NCBI RefSeq assembly: GCF_030012985.1
Contig: NZ_CP120233.1
Span: forward strand, 3,777,001-3,841,000
Direction: 5' to 3'
Length of the DNA: 64,000 bases
DNA from: Microbulbifer sp. VAAF005
GTDB taxonomy: Bacteria > Pseudomonadota > Gammaproteobacteria > Pseudomonadales > Cellvibrionaceae
Under the pieces are notes generated by a model. It was not told where the DNA came from, searched no databases, and saw nothing but the letters and a program-made list of their open reading frames with translations. This document shows positions 37,886-47,591 of this stretch, piece after piece. Within the stretch, counting starts at the first letter, position 1, and each line of letters begins with the position of its first letter. The translations under genes were made by a program, and so were the position numbers.

Positions 37886-39937
37886 ATGCTAAATGATATT
37901 CCTCTATTTCCCAGCGAATTAAGCTGGCTATCTTTTAATGAGCGAGTACTACAGGAAGCCGAGGATGAAACAGTCCCGGCTATCGAACGGGTACACTTTC
38001 TCGGAATTTTCTCCCAGAATATGGATGAATTTTTCCGCATTAAGGTTGCTGGTGTACGGAGGTTGGCGAGTATTGATTCTGGTGTGGGGCAGAGGGAGCA
38101 CTTTTCCCAGCTATTGAAAACTATTAATGATCGTATTTTGACGCTTGAAAAGCGCTATGCCGAAGCTTATGTCAAAGTGTTATCGGGATTGAAAAAGCAT
38201 AGTATTTATCTTGTTCGAGAAGATAGTTTAAATAGCCATCAGTTGGGATTTGTAAAAAATTATTTCCATAGTCTGGTTTTACCGGAGTTAGAGCCTTTTT
38301 TTATCGATGGCAGATCAGCAATGCCATTGCTGAGTGACAACAATATCTATTTCGCTATCACTTTGAATTTAAAAGGGGAGCCAAGCAGATATGCAGTTAT
38401 GGAGATTCCTACTGCTATTCTTCCCCGGTTCCTGGAAATTCCATCGCGACAAGGCAGGAAAGAGAAAGTTTACATCGTTCTGGATAATATTATTCGAGTG
38501 TGCTTGGAAGAAGTCTTCCGCAATGTCCTGCCTATTCTTTCTGCCAAGGCATATATGTTCAAGATAAGTCGAGATGCAGATATTGAGCTGGGGGAGTATG
38601 TCAACCGGGATATTCTCGAACGTGTTGAACGGTCGCTCAAACAGCGTAAGCGTGCAGAGCCGGTACGTCTTGCTTACGACATGGAAATGCCTAATACACT
38701 GTTGGAGCTGATTAAGAAAAAGCTGAAGATGGGATCCAGGGATAGTTATACCCCTGGTGGGCGTTATCACAACTCCAAAGATCTTATGGGCTTTGCCCCG
38801 GATTCCAAAAGTTGTCGGTATAGAAGGCCGGCACCGCTCTTGGCTTTATCCACCAGTGAAAATATTTTTGACCAATTGCAAGACGATGATGGATTGTTCT
38901 GTTATCCGTACCATGATTTTTGGGCAATAACAAATTTCCTTGCTTCGGCCTCTATTGACCCGCAGGTAAAAGAGATACGTATTACCTTGTATCGAATGGC
39001 GAAAAACTCAAGGGTAATCGCGGCGTTAATTAATGCGGCTAGAAATAATAAAAAAGTAATTGCGGTTGTTGAATTGCGGGCGAGTTTTGATGAAAAAGCC
39101 AATATTTATTGGTCCCGTAAATTAATAGAAGCGGGAGTGTTGGTTGTTTACGGCGTTCCTGAAATGGAGGTTCATGCGAAGTTAATTTCTGTAGTTCGCC
39201 GTGAGCAGGGAAAGAATCGTTTTTATACCCAGTTGGGAACAGGGAATTTTAACGAGAGTACTGCTCGTGTCTACTGTGATTTCAGTGTGTTGACTAATGA
39301 TCAGGGAGTGGGTCGCGACATCTATAACTTGTTTGAATTTATGCGATTCCCCAATATAAAACAGGTTTTCAAGCATATTATTGTCTCTCCTTTCTCATTG
39401 AGAAGGTCTTTTGAGCAGGCCATAGACCGGGAAATAGAGGCAGCCCTCGCTGGGTGTAAGGCTGGCATATTCTTTAAGTGCAACAGCCTGATAGACAGCA
39501 AACTGATTGCCCACCTTTATCGGGCGAGCGCTGCGGGAGTAGAGATTCGATTACTCGTTCGCGGTGAGTGCTCTTTGGTATGCGACACCCCTGGATTATC
39601 CGACAATATTAAGGTGATCAGTTTGGTGGATAAGTTTCTGGAGCATGCAAGGATTTATGTGTTTCATAATGGTGGCGATGAACTGATGTGGATGTCCTCT
39701 GCAAACCTGAAAAACCGCTGTCTGGATCAACGTATCGAAGTCACTTATCCGGTGACCAATTCTCGACACCTCCGAACCATTAAGAAAATCATGGAACTAC
39801 AGTGGCATGATAATCAGAAGGCCCGCTTAATTGATGCCGGTCAAACTAATACCCGATTGGCTAATGAAGGAAGTAGGGGCTGTCGGGCTCAGGACGCTAT
39901 TTACCGCTATTTAAAGAAGCATTCCCAGAGGTACTAA
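37886..39937 (+). CDS. Polyphosphate kinase 1 paralog, copy B, with one catalytic His replaced by Gln
   Basis: A 683-residue paralog of the preceding Ppk1, alignable end to end with no gap until the C-terminus. The phosphorylated-histidine motif (MEVHAKL) and the LEHARIYVF histidine are kept. However, the His in the G-T-G-N-F-N-E motif, His449 in copy A and His454 of E. coli, is Gln449 here (FYTQLGTGNFNE, codon CAG at 39230). Mutation of this His is reported to inactivate E. coli Ppk. The rest of the gene is well preserved and without stops, so selection seems to act on it. It could be an altered-activity enzyme, a regulatory subunit of a mixed tetramer, or an enzyme that does not need this residue. 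Confidence 0.88.
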   Translation: MLNDIPLFPSELSWLSFNERVLQEAEDETVPAIERVHFLGIFSQNMDEFFRIKVAGVRRLASIDSGVGQREHFSQLLKTINDRILTLEKRYAEAYVKVLSGLKKHSIYLVREDSLNSHQLGFVKNYFHSLVLPELEPFFIDGRSAMPLLSDNNIYFAITLNLKGEPSRYAVMEIPTAILPRFLEIPSRQGRKEKVYIVLDNIIRVCLEEVFRNVLPILSAKAYMFKISRDADIELGEYVNRDILERVERSLKQRKRAEPVRLAYDMEMPNTLLELIKKKLKMGSRDSYTPGGRYHNSKDLMGFAPDSKSCRYRRPAPLLALSTSENIFDQLQDDDGLFCYPYHDFWAITNFLASASIDPQVKEIRITLYRMAKNSRVIAALINAARNNKKVIAVVELRASFDEKANIYWSRKLIEAGVLVVYGVPEMEVHAKLISVVRREQGKNRFYTQLGTGNFNESTARVYCDFSVLTNDQGVGRDIYNLFEFMRFPNIKQVFKHIIVSPFSLRRSFEQAIDREIEAALAGCKAGIFFKCNSLIDSKLIAHLYRASAAGVEIRLLVRGECSLVCDTPGLSDNIKVISLVDKFLEHARIYVFHNGGDELMWMSSANLKNRCLDQRIEVTYPVTNSRHLRTIKKIMELQWHDNQKARLIDAGQTNTRLANEGSRGCRAQDAIYRYLKKHSQRY

Positions 39938-40075
39938 AAAAGGCAGAAGAGAAATTGTACGGTGCCCAAGAGTATATGGGCATAGATGCTTTACAGGCCT
40001 AACCGGGTGTCTTCACAGTATGTCTTCACAGTATGTCTCAAATACTGTCTATCACACTAGTGGCAACTCTTTTCT

Positions 40076-40585
40076 TTAGTTGGGGCTAAATCCTACCAGT
40101 TGTCCATCACTAAATGAAAAGCGATACCCCTGGCCGACCTTCAGTCGCTGGCCGCAGGGGGATTGAATTGTAATACGGGGATATTGCGGGGTGGAAATCC
40201 AAGTTGCAAAGTCGCCTCTGGGTCCGCGTCCCAGCAGCTGGTAATAGTCTCCATAGTTACAGAAGGCCGCTGGTGTACACCTCTCACTGCCCCATACATA
40301 GCCGATTACATCGAACTGTTGGGGAAGGCCATATGACTCTACGAAGGGTTGGCGTGGGTTTTCAGTAAAAGTAAAGACCTCATCAAAGGACAGGGTTGGA
40401 AACCCCCGGGCGGGGGTTGCACAGCTGACCACATGGGGTTTACCTGTGATTCGTGCGTAAGGTGGTGGGCGTTTTGCTGGAGGGAGCTTGCCGGGGATGG
40501 ACATCTCGCTGGGGAAATAGCCGCAACCGCTGGTCGTCAGCAGGGTATAAGTTGCGGCAACTAGAGCCCAGCGAAAAATATGCAC
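40076..40585 (-). CDS. Lipoprotein of unknown function
   Basis: A 169-residue predicted lipoprotein with an N-terminal hydrophobic segment and lipobox TSGC (Cys21). The mature protein has several cysteines (VSCATP, SERCTPAAFC, QSPCGQ) and a proline-rich start. I do not recognise the family. It sits 56 bases downstream of aceK on the same strand and could be transcribed with it. Confidence 0.6.
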   Translation of the reverse strand: MHIFRWALVAATYTLLTTSGCGYFPSEMSIPGKLPPAKRPPPYARITGKPHVVSCATPARGFPTLSFDEVFTFTENPRQPFVESYGLPQQFDVIGYVWGSERCTPAAFCNYGDYYQLLGRGPRGDFATWISTPQYPRITIQSPCGQRLKVGQGYRFSFSDGQLVGFSPN

Positions 40586-40641
40586 GGATTATCCGCTCCC
40601 TTGGAAAAGTCCTCCTACCAATATAGTCATAGATTGGTCGT

Positions 40642-42396
40642 CTACTTTTGTTGTGCACGGTTATGGGAGCGGCGCGGGAAACGCCACTTGCGTCGATAGG
40701 GGAAAGCACTCTCCACATGTCCGGCGCGAATACGATCTTGTAAGAGTTTCCAGAAGCGATAGTTGTATAAATCGCCGTGCAGCTTTTCGAATGCCGCGCG
40801 CGCGGTGGGATTGCCAGAGAAGAACAGGCGGAATTCTTCTGGGAAGACGTCGGCTTCTGCGACGGTATACCAGGGCTTGTCGGCCAGCTCCTGCTCAGAG
40901 GTATGAGCTTCGGGAATCTTGCGGAAGTTACATTCCGTCAATGGGCAGAGTTCATCGTAATCGTAGAAGACTACCCGCCCGTGACGGGTAACCCCAAAGT
41001 TTTTCAGCAACATGTCACCTGGGAAGATATTTGCGGCTGCCAGCTGTTTGATGGCATTGCCATACTCTTCCATGGCCTCCTTGGTTTGCTCTTCATTGGC
41101 ATGTTGCAGGTAGAGGTTAAGCGGTTCCATACGCCGCTCTACATACAGGTGTTTGATGATGACCCGCTTCTCATCAATGATCAGTTTTGATGGTGCCACT
41201 TCCTGCAGTTCTTTGATCAGCTCTTCACTGAAGCGATTGCGGTAGAAAATAAAGTAAGAATACTCCTGGGTGTCAGCCATACGGCCGACCCGGTCAGAGC
41301 GGGATACGAACTTGTATTTTTCTTTTACGATCTTTTCGGTGACAGTTTTCGGCTGGTCGAACTCGTCTTTAATGACTTTAAATACCACCGGGTAGGAGGG
41401 CAATGTGAATACACTCATCACCATCCCTTTAATGCCCGGTGCAATAACAAACTTGTCGTTACTGACCTTCATATGGGCGAGGATATGGCGGTAGAACTCG
41501 GTCTTACCGTGTTTGTGGAAGCCGATAGAGTTGTATAGCTCAGACTTCTCCTTGAGCGGCATAATGGTGGACAGGAAGCGCACAAAGCGGGAGGGGATTG
41601 GCGCATCCACCATAAAGTAGGAACGGGTAAAGCTGAAAATGATACTGGCGGAGTCGTTATTGTAGATAAGGGTGTCCACAAAAATACCGCCGCGCCCGTT
41701 GTTTAGGCAGGGCAGGATCATGGGGATAACTTCGCCGTTCAGGATAATGCGCCCCACCAGATAGGCCGCTTTGTTACGGTAGAAAACCGACTCCAGCATA
41801 TCCACCCGCAAGTGTTTCTCGTTGTCCACATTGGCCAGGGGGGCGCTGCGCAGGGATTCGCAGATATGGGCAATGTCGCGCTCCATATTCTCCCAGGGCG
41901 TGGAGAAGCTGAAATCCTTGAGAATATCTTCGACCATACACTCGAGGCCGTGGCGGCCGCTGTAACTGATATAGATGCTGTAATCCCGTAGCGGTTTGTC
42001 TTCCGGTGCTCGGGACGGCTTGACGAAGATATTGCTGTCGTGAATGTTGGTGTGGTGAAACTGGCTGCAAAACACCGAGTTAAAAAAGGTCTCGGCGATC
42101 TCATAATTGCTGTGATTGGCAATCAGCTGTGCATAAGTGGCGCGGGCATCACGCCACAGCTCCAGCTGGCTGGTGTCCTTGCTGGTTACCGAATGGACCA
42201 GGTCCACCACTTGGGTGACCTTGGTTTTGTACAGATCGATCCGGGCTTTATTGGCCTCGTGTGCCGCTTGCCAGGAGGCGGTTTCAAAACGGGCCTTGGC
42301 GCCCAAAGTGATGTTCTGATAGTCTGCGAAATAGGCGTCAAAACCATTGAGGATGGTTTTAGCGATGCGTCGGGCGGTCGGTGAGTGATTCGTCAT
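40642..42396 (-). CDS. aceK: Isocitrate dehydrogenase kinase/phosphatase AceK
   Basis: AceK phosphorylates and dephosphorylates isocitrate dehydrogenase, switching carbon between the TCA cycle and the glyoxylate bypass. The 584-residue length is normal. Visible are the N-terminal regulatory domain, the ATP-binding PGIKGMVMSVFTLPSYPVVFK stretch near residue 315-336, and the catalytic region with KNFGVTRHGRVVFYDYDELCPL. AceA and AceB are not in the window, so here the gene stands apart from the ace operon known from enterobacteria. Confidence 0.95.
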   Translation of the reverse strand: MTNHSPTARRIAKTILNGFDAYFADYQNITLGAKARFETASWQAAHEANKARIDLYKTKVTQVVDLVHSVTSKDTSQLELWRDARATYAQLIANHSNYEIAETFFNSVFCSQFHHTNIHDSNIFVKPSRAPEDKPLRDYSIYISYSGRHGLECMVEDILKDFSFSTPWENMERDIAHICESLRSAPLANVDNEKHLRVDMLESVFYRNKAAYLVGRIILNGEVIPMILPCLNNGRGGIFVDTLIYNNDSASIIFSFTRSYFMVDAPIPSRFVRFLSTIMPLKEKSELYNSIGFHKHGKTEFYRHILAHMKVSNDKFVIAPGIKGMVMSVFTLPSYPVVFKVIKDEFDQPKTVTEKIVKEKYKFVSRSDRVGRMADTQEYSYFIFYRNRFSEELIKELQEVAPSKLIIDEKRVIIKHLYVERRMEPLNLYLQHANEEQTKEAMEEYGNAIKQLAAANIFPGDMLLKNFGVTRHGRVVFYDYDELCPLTECNFRKIPEAHTSEQELADKPWYTVAEADVFPEEFRLFFSGNPTARAAFEKLHGDLYNYRFWKLLQDRIRAGHVESAFPYRRKWRFPRRSHNRAQQK

Positions 42397-42552
42397 GCAC
42401 TAGACTTTTTTTCTAAGTTACAAGTTACGCTTGCGCCAGCAGTTACCGTAGATAACGGCGTTGGACCCCCTAAGCACACCTCGCTCCGGTCCTGCCCATA
42501 CTGCCTGGGGCTCTAATTAAGCGGATAGTAGCACGGCACGTCGGAGTCCCAA

Positions 42553-43161
42553 TTGAACGATTGGATCAGTAGCTTTGTCTTTTTCTTTGCTGTGATTGAC
42601 CCGGTGGGTACTCTGCCAGTGTTTATCGCAGTCACTTCACGACATGCAGAGTGGCAAAAGCGCAGGATAGCCTGGCTGGCAGTACTCGTTGCCACCGGGA
42701 TCTTGTTGTTCTTTTTGGTCGCAGGGCAATTCTTCCTCGAGGCGATTGGCGTGCCCCTTTCTGCATTTCAGGTAGCTGGAGGCGTCGTCCTGTTCCTGTT
42801 TGCCTTAACCATGATATTTGGTGAGAGCAAGCCAGAGCAGGAGATAGAAATCATCCGTGAGGGGCATGAGACAGCGATTTTCCCTCTTGCGGTGCCCTCC
42901 ATTGCCTCACCCGGAGCCATGCTCGCGGCTGTGGTACTCACAGATAACCATCGATTTGATGTGGTTCATCAGCTGAGTACAGCATCTGCCATGATAGCTG
43001 TATTGGCGATAGTGATATTGCTGCTGCTAACTGCCAACTGGATATATCGATTTATTGGTGATGCCGGGGCCAGTATCGTAAGTCGCGTTATGGGGCTGAT
43101 CCTGGCCTCCGTAGCAACAACCAATGTACTTGTCGGGATTCAGCAGTTCTTTTCAATTTAA
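42553..43161 (+). CDS. MarC family integral membrane protein
   Basis: A 202-residue protein with six hydrophobic segments. The family pattern is visible: VFFFAVIDPVGTLPVFIAVT at the start, AFQVAGGVVLFLFALTMIFG in the middle, and AVPSIASPGAMLAAVVL. MarC proteins were once linked to antibiotic resistance, but their function is unproven. Divergent from aceK. Confidence 0.9.
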   Translation: MNDWISSFVFFFAVIDPVGTLPVFIAVTSRHAEWQKRRIAWLAVLVATGILLFFLVAGQFFLEAIGVPLSAFQVAGGVVLFLFALTMIFGESKPEQEIEIIREGHETAIFPLAVPSIASPGAMLAAVVLTDNHRFDVVHQLSTASAMIAVLAIVILLLLTANWIYRFIGDAGASIVSRVMGLILASVATTNVLVGIQQFFSI

Positions 43162-43310
43162 CTACTGGCATTTGGTTTTGTACTGGTTGAGCTAAGGCTA
43201 CGTTTCTTCTAGTGAAGAGAGTATTGGATTGCCGGTTAGTGTTGGAATTGCGCCCAAGCCTGAATTTCTACTTTATTCATTGTGATTTTGGTGACTTCTG
43301 AAGCGGTAAA

Positions 43311-44045
43311 ATGATAGAGCTATTGCTGCTGATTTTTGGCGTCTTGATTTGGTATATCAGCACGCTTGCGGCCGGGGGCGGGGCACTGCTCCTTGTTCCT
43401 GTGATTAGCTTTACCGTTGGCCCACACCTGGTTGCACCAACGGTAACCATTGCCAAGTGCCTGGCTTCGCCATACCGGGCACTGGTTTTCTGGTCCTATA
43501 TTGATTGGCGGGTAGTACGCTGGCTTACCCCGGGAAGCTTAGTCGGGGCATTGTTAGGTGCATATTCCTATACACAGATGTCCCCAGAGTGGATACAAAT
43601 AGTGGTTGGGCTTTTTTTAATGTCCACGATACTTCAGTATCGCTTTGGCCATAGGGAAAGATCTTTTCCCATGTCACTTCCCTATTTTTTACCTTTGGGA
43701 TTGGTGACCGCTTTTGCTTCCGGTCTTATTGGGGCAATGGGTCCGCTTAAGAACCCTTTCTTGCTGAATTATGGCCTCGAGAAAGAATCCCTGATAGCCA
43801 CTAAGGCCTTTAATGGGCTGTTAATGCAGCTTGTAAAGCTGGGAACTTATATTACATTCTCGGCGGTATCCCTAGAGTTGGCATTCTATGGTGTGGCGGC
43901 TGGGCTTGGGGGGATTATTGGTGTAACCCTCGCGAAAAGGAGATTGAATCAGGTCAGCTTTAAAAAGTTTAGGAAATACACTCTATTGGTAATGTTCTTG
44001 TGTGGCTTGGTACTAGTGATAAAAGCGCTTTATGACATGGCTTAG
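43311..44045 (+). CDS. TauE/SafE family sulfite exporter-like permease
   Basis: A 244-residue membrane protein with about eight hydrophobic segments. The N-terminal LAAGGGALLLVPVISF and central GLVTAFASGLIGAMGPLKNPFLL stretches are the two half-repeats typical of TauE/SafE permeases. The transported anion (sulfite, sulfoacetate or other) cannot be determined. The ATG at 43311 follows GAAGCGG. Confidence 0.85.
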   Translation: MIELLLLIFGVLIWYISTLAAGGGALLLVPVISFTVGPHLVAPTVTIAKCLASPYRALVFWSYIDWRVVRWLTPGSLVGALLGAYSYTQMSPEWIQIVVGLFLMSTILQYRFGHRERSFPMSLPYFLPLGLVTAFASGLIGAMGPLKNPFLLNYGLEKESLIATKAFNGLLMQLVKLGTYITFSAVSLELAFYGVAAGLGGIIGVTLAKRRLNQVSFKKFRKYTLLVMFLCGLVLVIKALYDMA

Positions 44046-44149
44046 ATTTATAGGGATAGTATTTATAATTTATTGCTAAAACTAACCGTTTGGAAAGCAA
44101 AGAATTAAAATTCGGTCCCCTAATTACAATACTATCATCATAAGAAATA

Positions 44150-44415
44150 GGGAGCCTCTGAATAACTCCGTGATACCTCTGGCATGCAGAGCGGTTCTCA
44201 ATCAAGGCGCGGCTTCGCAGGAATGTCTAGACCTTTCAAGAAGTCGCAATGCGGAGTGTGAATCGCTCTGCAAGCCCCGAAGGGCGGGCCTTGAAGGCCA
44301 CAGCTGCTGCGTTGCCGCTCTTGCAAAGGGCTTACGGCCATTCACGGCGAGTTGCGCCTAACACCTGCAGCCTTCAAGACCCGAAGAGGCATTACGGAGT
44401 TATTCAGAGGCTCCT
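44150..44415. mobile_element. MITE-like element with perfect 21-bp terminal inverted repeats
   Basis: GGAGCCTCTGAATAACTCCGT at 44151-44171 is repeated exactly in reverse complement at 44394-44414. The intervening 220 bases are more G/C-rich than the flanks and encode nothing convincing. Adjacent bases (TAG on the left, TTAG on the right) are compatible with a 2-3 base target duplication. This is the structure of a small non-autonomous element mobilised by a transposase elsewhere. It lies between the TauE/SafE gene and the monooxygenase gene. Confidence 0.75.
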
Positions 44416-44440
44416 TAGTACAATTTTTATATTCAGTTTA

Positions 44441-44800
44441 TTAATGGCTGCGCTCGAATCCTGCATAGGTGTGATACTGCTGGGGGGTTAGGCCTGCATG
44501 GCGTGCCTGAAGATCTTTGGGAAGATCGCCTAAATAGATGACGCGAGTGGGTTCTGCCGTCTTGAGCCAGCGCTCTGAATAATTCTCCCAGGTATCCACA
44601 TGTTTATGCGCGGCACTTACATCTTTGAAATGCTCGTATACAATAATTTCTCCACTATCAGAAATATAGTACTGATAATTCAGTGTCCCCGTTTCTTGCT
44701 GCGAGATTATCTCTACCATTTCATCAACAATTGACTTAAAGGCCTGCTCCTGTCCGCTCTTTATTTTCGCCTCCACAATCCAGCCAACATTATTAAACAT
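44441..44800 (-). CDS. Antibiotic biosynthesis monooxygenase (ABM) domain protein
   Basis: A 119-residue ferredoxin-like fold protein of the YgiN/ABM type. It has VGWIVEAKIKSGQEQAFKSIVDEMV at the start, then the strand NYQYYISDSGEIIVYEHFKD and the family tail helix with W-x-x-Y. Members act as small cofactor-free quinol oxygenases or have no known activity. I chose the ATG at 44800, which has GGAGAT upstream, over a TTG at 44812. The end is only 26 bases from the MITE-like element. Confidence 0.75.
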   Translation of the reverse strand: MFNNVGWIVEAKIKSGQEQAFKSIVDEMVEIISQQETGTLNYQYYISDSGEIIVYEHFKDVSAAHKHVDTWENYSERWLKTAEPTRVIYLGDLPKDLQARHAGLTPQQYHTYAGFERSH

Positions 44801-45727
44801 AAGTATCTCCAATACGGTTTAACAGGCTTTGACATAAGTAGTAGAGCAACAACTTTTAGACCCTGGGAGCATGCTGACTGATAAGCAACCCACCGCTAAA
44901 TACCTGAGGAGGAATAACTGCTCTACTCAGGAAGAAGATCAAGAGGTGGTCCTAGATATTGTAGACGACATCGTGGCGTCTAGTTTGGTAAGGCTAGCTT
45001 TTGATAGCCCTCCAGTTGCACTGAACTTCACCGGGCTCCTTACATCAGGAACCTGCTTCAGGAATGACTAATGGTTCATTGTTTGGTCTAAGGGAGGGTT
45101 CAATGCTTGTGTTGTGAGATAAGCCCAATTGTATTCAGCTGCTCTTTAGAGGCTCCTTAATATCTAAGAGTGGCATATTTTCCGTATGTACTGATTGGTA
45201 AACAACGATGAGATCCCCGGATCAGCAACAATTTCTAAATTTAGCGTTCTAGGGACAATATTTAAATTCGATGTGGGTAGTCAAATGTAGTCGTTAACAG
45301 GAATTTTTTCTTTGGCGTATTTAAGATTTTGTATTCTTTGTCTCTCCTAATTAATACTTGATTTTAAGGATTAGTCCCAAGGTGTAAGACGGCGTAACAG
45401 CCTGTGTACCCTTATTTCAAGCTAAAAGGCATAAAACACATTACTTAAGCGCTTGATAAATTAAGAGTGAAACTGCCAAATAGGGGGAGTAGAAAAAAGT
45501 TGTACCTGATAATTTAAAGTCCCCACTAGCGTATTTTTTGTACAGGCGCGGACTTGTAGAGTTCATACATAGCTATTTTATGTAAGTATGAATTGATGAC
45601 TTTCTTGTATGGAAGCTATTTCTCTGAAATACAACAAGCATCATCAATTCACTTTGGAAGTCAGTATCCATTATGACTGATTTGGTCTTTATGAAGACGG
45701 AAATTGTTGCGCATCTACATAGTAAGA
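44801..45727. other. Long non-coding region before the GGDEF gene, with a large stem-loop
   Basis: About 930 bases without a supportable gene. At 45589-45599 TGAATTGATGA pairs with TCATCAATTCA at 45641-45651, and inside it TTGTAT (45605-45610) pairs with ATACAA (45629-45634), making a long interrupted stem about 75 bases before the GGDEF start. A fragment resembling one end of the MITE-like element (AGGCTCCTTA) lies near 45152-45161. Confidence 0.5.
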
Positions 45728-47590
45728 ATGAAAAAAACAATTGGTGAATTTGAACTGTGGACTCAAAAGGGTGGTCCTAAATGGCACTACCGTTTGGTTT
45801 GCTGTGCAGTGCTGATGTTTGCCATACTTCTTTCTATGCCCAGCTACCCCCATACGGTTGTGGATGTCACCTCGTTGGAGGGAGGAAGTAAACCGAGTGG
45901 CTTAAATGCAATTTGGCATGATCCATCGGGGTTTGGAAACATTGTTGAAGCTGAAAAATCTTACAAAAATAAACTTTTTCTTCCCCTGGGAACTGCTGGA
46001 TCTACCGGACTTAAATCTGGAGCCTTCTGGTCTCACTTCATATTAAAAAACTCCAGTAGTGAAACAGTTTATGTCTCAATTGAATATGTGGATAACCAGC
46101 TCGATGGGCTGACGGCCTTTTCTAGGATTCAGGGCGGCAGTCAACCTTATACGGAGCTGGCAAGTCTGTCTGCGAATCAGCCTTTTTCCAGTCGAAAAAT
46201 CAGGCATCATCGCTTTGCTTTTCCATTGGAAATCCGCCCCTTCGCATCAAAGGAAATGATGGTTAAATTTGATGTTGGAGTTTTAGGTGTTGCCTTTCCC
46301 AGTATGCGTATTTGGCGACCTGAACAACTTGAAGAGAGGAGTAAGGCTGAGGCCATTTTAACGTCATTTCTTTTTGGTGGTTATTTTTTGATGGCCATTC
46401 TTGCGCTGATTGGTGCTATTACTGCGCGTAAGAATATCCTGTATCTATACTCGTTATATTCCGTAACGAAAATTTGGGTGTGGGGATCTTTACTGGGATA
46501 TACCCACCAATATTTGCTTCAAGAGCAATTTGATTGGCGCTATCAATCGATTAGTAGTGCTGTGGCGATCCTAACCGGAATTCTTTTTGCCCGATACTTT
46601 CTTGAAACGGCAAAGTACACCCCAAGACTGGATTACTTTTTAAAATTAATTCTACTCAACGGTTTATTCCTGGTTATTTGCGTTGTACTGCAGTGGGAGG
46701 CTCTGGGGCACATTTCCATGATGCTCGCTCTGTTTTTCTATCCTGGCGTTGTTGTTGTCGCATTGGTACGTTGGCGACAGGGGGATACTTCTGCGGCCGT
46801 TTTTGCTTTAGCCTGGGGCGTTTTGGTGTTGGGGCTTTTGGTACAGGCGATGAGGGATCTCGGTTATGTGGTGCACAATCCAATTAATTATTATTGGCCC
46901 CCGGTTGCCTCTTTTGTTGAGATGTTGGCAATAATGATAGCTATTGGATTACTGGTAAAACGTTTACGGCAACAAAAAGAGACTGCAGAAAAGAAGTATC
47001 TACTACACCTGGAAGCCTCGAGAACCGAGCTGGAGCAACAGGTAAAACTTCGCACACAGGAATTGGAGTACGCTAAAGCCAAGGCTGAAGAGGAGGCGCG
47101 CACAGACCCGCTAACAGGTATTTTTAATCGCCGCTGCTTTTTTGAAGAGGCCAGTAATCTAGTGGCTGTGGCAATTAATAACCAAATGCCATTGTGTGTA
47201 TTAATGCTGGATATCGACAATTTTAAATCTGTTAATGATATTCATGGCCACTTAATCGGCGATCAGGCACTCTGTGCGACTGCCCGAGTAATTTCCCAAC
47301 ACGTACGGGATGTGGATATCTTCGGGCGTATTGGTGGGGAGGAATTCGCGCTAGTACTCAGCTCCAATGTCGAAGGAGCTATGAAGGTTGCCAATCGTAT
47401 ACACCGGGATATCGCTAAAATCGTGATTAAAAGTGCCGTTGGGCAAGCTCAGTTTACCGCAAGTATTGGCATCGCCCGTCTGCAGGGGCGAGAAGATATC
47501 CTGGAGCTAATGCGACGAGCAGACTCTGCGTTGTATCAGGCCAAACGCGCTGGACGTAATCGTATTGTGGAGTGCGCTGAAGCTACGTAA
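45728..47590 (+). CDS. Membrane diguanylate cyclase with 7TMR-DISM-type sensor and GGDEF domain
   Basis: About 620 residues. After a first membrane helix there is a periplasmic domain (about residues 45-205) of the 7TMR-DISM extracellular kind, then seven hydrophobic segments (about 210-410), a coiled coil (EKKYLLHLEASRTELEQQV) and a GGDEF domain beginning TDPLTGIFNRR. The active-site motif is GGEEF (residues 536-540), which is competent in this family. The product-inhibition I-site RDVD lies exactly five residues before it. The protein should make cyclic di-GMP from two GTP in response to a periplasmic ligand. Start at ATG 45728 preferred to TTG 45704. Ends one base before the convergent pstS. 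Confidence 0.9.
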   Translation: MKKTIGEFELWTQKGGPKWHYRLVCCAVLMFAILLSMPSYPHTVVDVTSLEGGSKPSGLNAIWHDPSGFGNIVEAEKSYKNKLFLPLGTAGSTGLKSGAFWSHFILKNSSSETVYVSIEYVDNQLDGLTAFSRIQGGSQPYTELASLSANQPFSSRKIRHHRFAFPLEIRPFASKEMMVKFDVGVLGVAFPSMRIWRPEQLEERSKAEAILTSFLFGGYFLMAILALIGAITARKNILYLYSLYSVTKIWVWGSLLGYTHQYLLQEQFDWRYQSISSAVAILTGILFARYFLETAKYTPRLDYFLKLILLNGLFLVICVVLQWEALGHISMMLALFFYPGVVVVALVRWRQGDTSAAVFALAWGVLVLGLLVQAMRDLGYVVHNPINYYWPPVASFVEMLAIMIAIGLLVKRLRQQKETAEKKYLLHLEASRTELEQQVKLRTQELEYAKAKAEEEARTDPLTGIFNRRCFFEEASNLVAVAINNQMPLCVLMLDIDNFKSVNDIHGHLIGDQALCATARVISQHVRDVDIFGRIGGEEFALVLSSNVEGAMKVANRIHRDIAKIVIKSAVGQAQFTASIGIARLQGREDILELMRRADSALYQAKRAGRNRIVECAEAT

Positions 47591-47591
47591 A

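Noticed and set aside
44871..45071. Open frame of 66 residues after the monooxygenase gene
   Set aside because: No ribosome binding site of note, no recognisable domain and composition like the surrounding non-coding DNA.
45140..45165. Second MITE terminal repeat
   Set aside because: Only about a dozen bases match (AGGCTCCTTA and neighbours) and no opposite end could be found, so no second element is called.
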